NCBI RefSeq assembly: GCF_028554725.1
Contig: NC_071669.1
Location: 57,950,501 to 58,014,500 of the forward strand
Length of the DNA: 64,000 nt
Direction: 5' to 3'
DNA from: Zeugodacus cucurbitae
Lineage: Eukaryota; Arthropoda; Insecta; Diptera; Tephritidae
In this document: positions 63,187 to 64,000 of the stretch, piece after piece
Position numbering within the stretch: the stretch's first letter is position 1
How the letters are laid out: every line of letters begins with the position of its first letter
Translations under genes and position numbers: made by a program
The notes under the pieces: generated by a model
Database searches by the model: none
Told to the model about the DNA's origin: nothing
The model's input: the letters and a program-made list of their open reading frames with translations, nothing else

Positions 63187-64000
63187 TTACTTGTCTTATT
63201 TTTGCATCAATGCAACCCTGATATATATTTTACTCAATTATAAATTAAAATTTATTCCCTCACTTTTTCCATTAGACGATAACTGTCTACTCTTGGCTTG
63301 TAATAATTGTAAACATAACCGTTGTATAAGAAGTGGGCGTGGTTATTTTCGATTGATTTCAGAAAATGCCGAAAATTATTAAATTTTCAATTCACCACTA
63401 AATAGTAGATATAATTCACATGTATTTCAATTAAATACGCTACAATCAAAAATGTTCATAAATGAATACAAATAAATAGTTGTGAAAGGCAATGCAGGTA
63501 AACTGTCAACAATTCCCTCAAACACACCCATCGATAACGCTGCATATTTGTCAAAATGGCCGTCATAAATGCGTTTTGCTACCAAATAGCGTCGCATAAA
63601 CAAATAAATTGGTCGAGTATCGAGCGAACCATTGTTCCATATGCTGTTGGTACGCCGAAACGATAAGCCTAACGGCGACTGTGTGTGTGAGTGTGTATGT
63701 ATATTTGCACTTCACCGGATGGGTCACAGTGCGGCATTCAACTGCATATTTGCCGATATTGCGGCAATTGGGTGGGTACTTTGGCATTAAATATGCATGT
63801 GTGTGGCGCTGTGTGCGAAGACAGGCGTGGATCCATAGCATTCCATGCGGCCTGTAGTAGTTCCACGCCACACACACACAGCATTCGAAAGTGTGGATGT
63901 GTGTGTGTTTTAACTTTAAAGGGTCATGCCAATAGTGCTCTAAGTGCTTGTATGCCTATTAGTTAGAACGATTTTAGGGCACATTTGCCATTACTTCCTC
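63187..64000. other. Non-coding window end
   Basis: CATCGATAAC (about 63529) is a partial DRE, and a 36-codon frame begins ATGGCCGTC at about 63556 in a good start context. Nothing confirms a gene. TG/CA microsatellites follow at 63680-63910. Confidence 0.3.

Noticed and set aside
63556..63666. 36-codon + frame with a good start context near a partial DRE
   Set aside because: Too short and unsupported by splice sites or similarity; kept only as a remark.

Overview
This 64 kb window is AT-rich genomic DNA from a higher (cyclorrhaphan) fly. A tephritid such as Bactrocera, Zeugodacus or Ceratitis is most likely, judging by the short Drosophila-type separase gene, the TE content, the opa-like CAG/CAA runs and the compact introns inside the one complete gene. 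The species cannot be fixed from the sequence alone.

The only complete protein gene is separase (Sse) at 28940-33510 on the + strand. It can be assembled as 11 exons encoding about 648 residues, with the His/Cys protease dyad in exon 9. Its eighth intron is enlarged to 1.9 kb by a dispersed repeat. An ATG222-style short coding exon lies on the minus strand at 5175-5240: a 22-codon N-terminus starting MGAKES, probably the start of a gene continuing off the left edge. A textbook recursive splice site on the same strand (junction 26102/26101) and a possible non-coding minus-strand exon (52479-53333) suggest that much of the window is the long 5' intron of that minus-strand gene. Separase would then be nested inside it in the opposite direction. 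This is an inference.

The rest is intergenic or intronic DNA full of transposable-element remnants and tandem repeats. Mobile elements: three Tc1/mariner-type relics (2.8, 36.7-38.9 and 60.4 kb), two copies of one non-LTR retrotransposon 3' end (24.2 and 44.4 kb), a second non-LTR fragment (13.1 kb), ORF1- and endonuclease-like pieces (17.0 and 47.4 kb), a hAT-type MITE with its 8-bp target duplication (50.1 kb), a TA-flanked MITE (50.95 kb, relic at 0.3 kb), a family of TTAA-flanked elements (21.7, 34.8, 57.5 kb), a MITE with a subterminal palindrome (16.1, 44.9, 55.2 kb), and a hairpin-ended repeat family (3.7, 20.7, 31.0, 49.3, 61.8 kb).

Tandem arrays: a near-perfect 224-bp duplication (0.8-1.2 kb), an ~85-bp array (6.8 kb), an ~135-bp array (11.3-12.0 kb), an alternating ~165/335-bp array (18.5-19.2 kb), a ~275-bp low-complexity array (34.0-34.7 kb), a 1.07-kb pentanucleotide satellite (40.6-41.6 kb), a ~325-bp duplication split by a MITE (50.65-51.6 kb), and a TGTCA-rich array (53.4-54.2 kb). 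I found no rRNA, tRNA or CRISPR.
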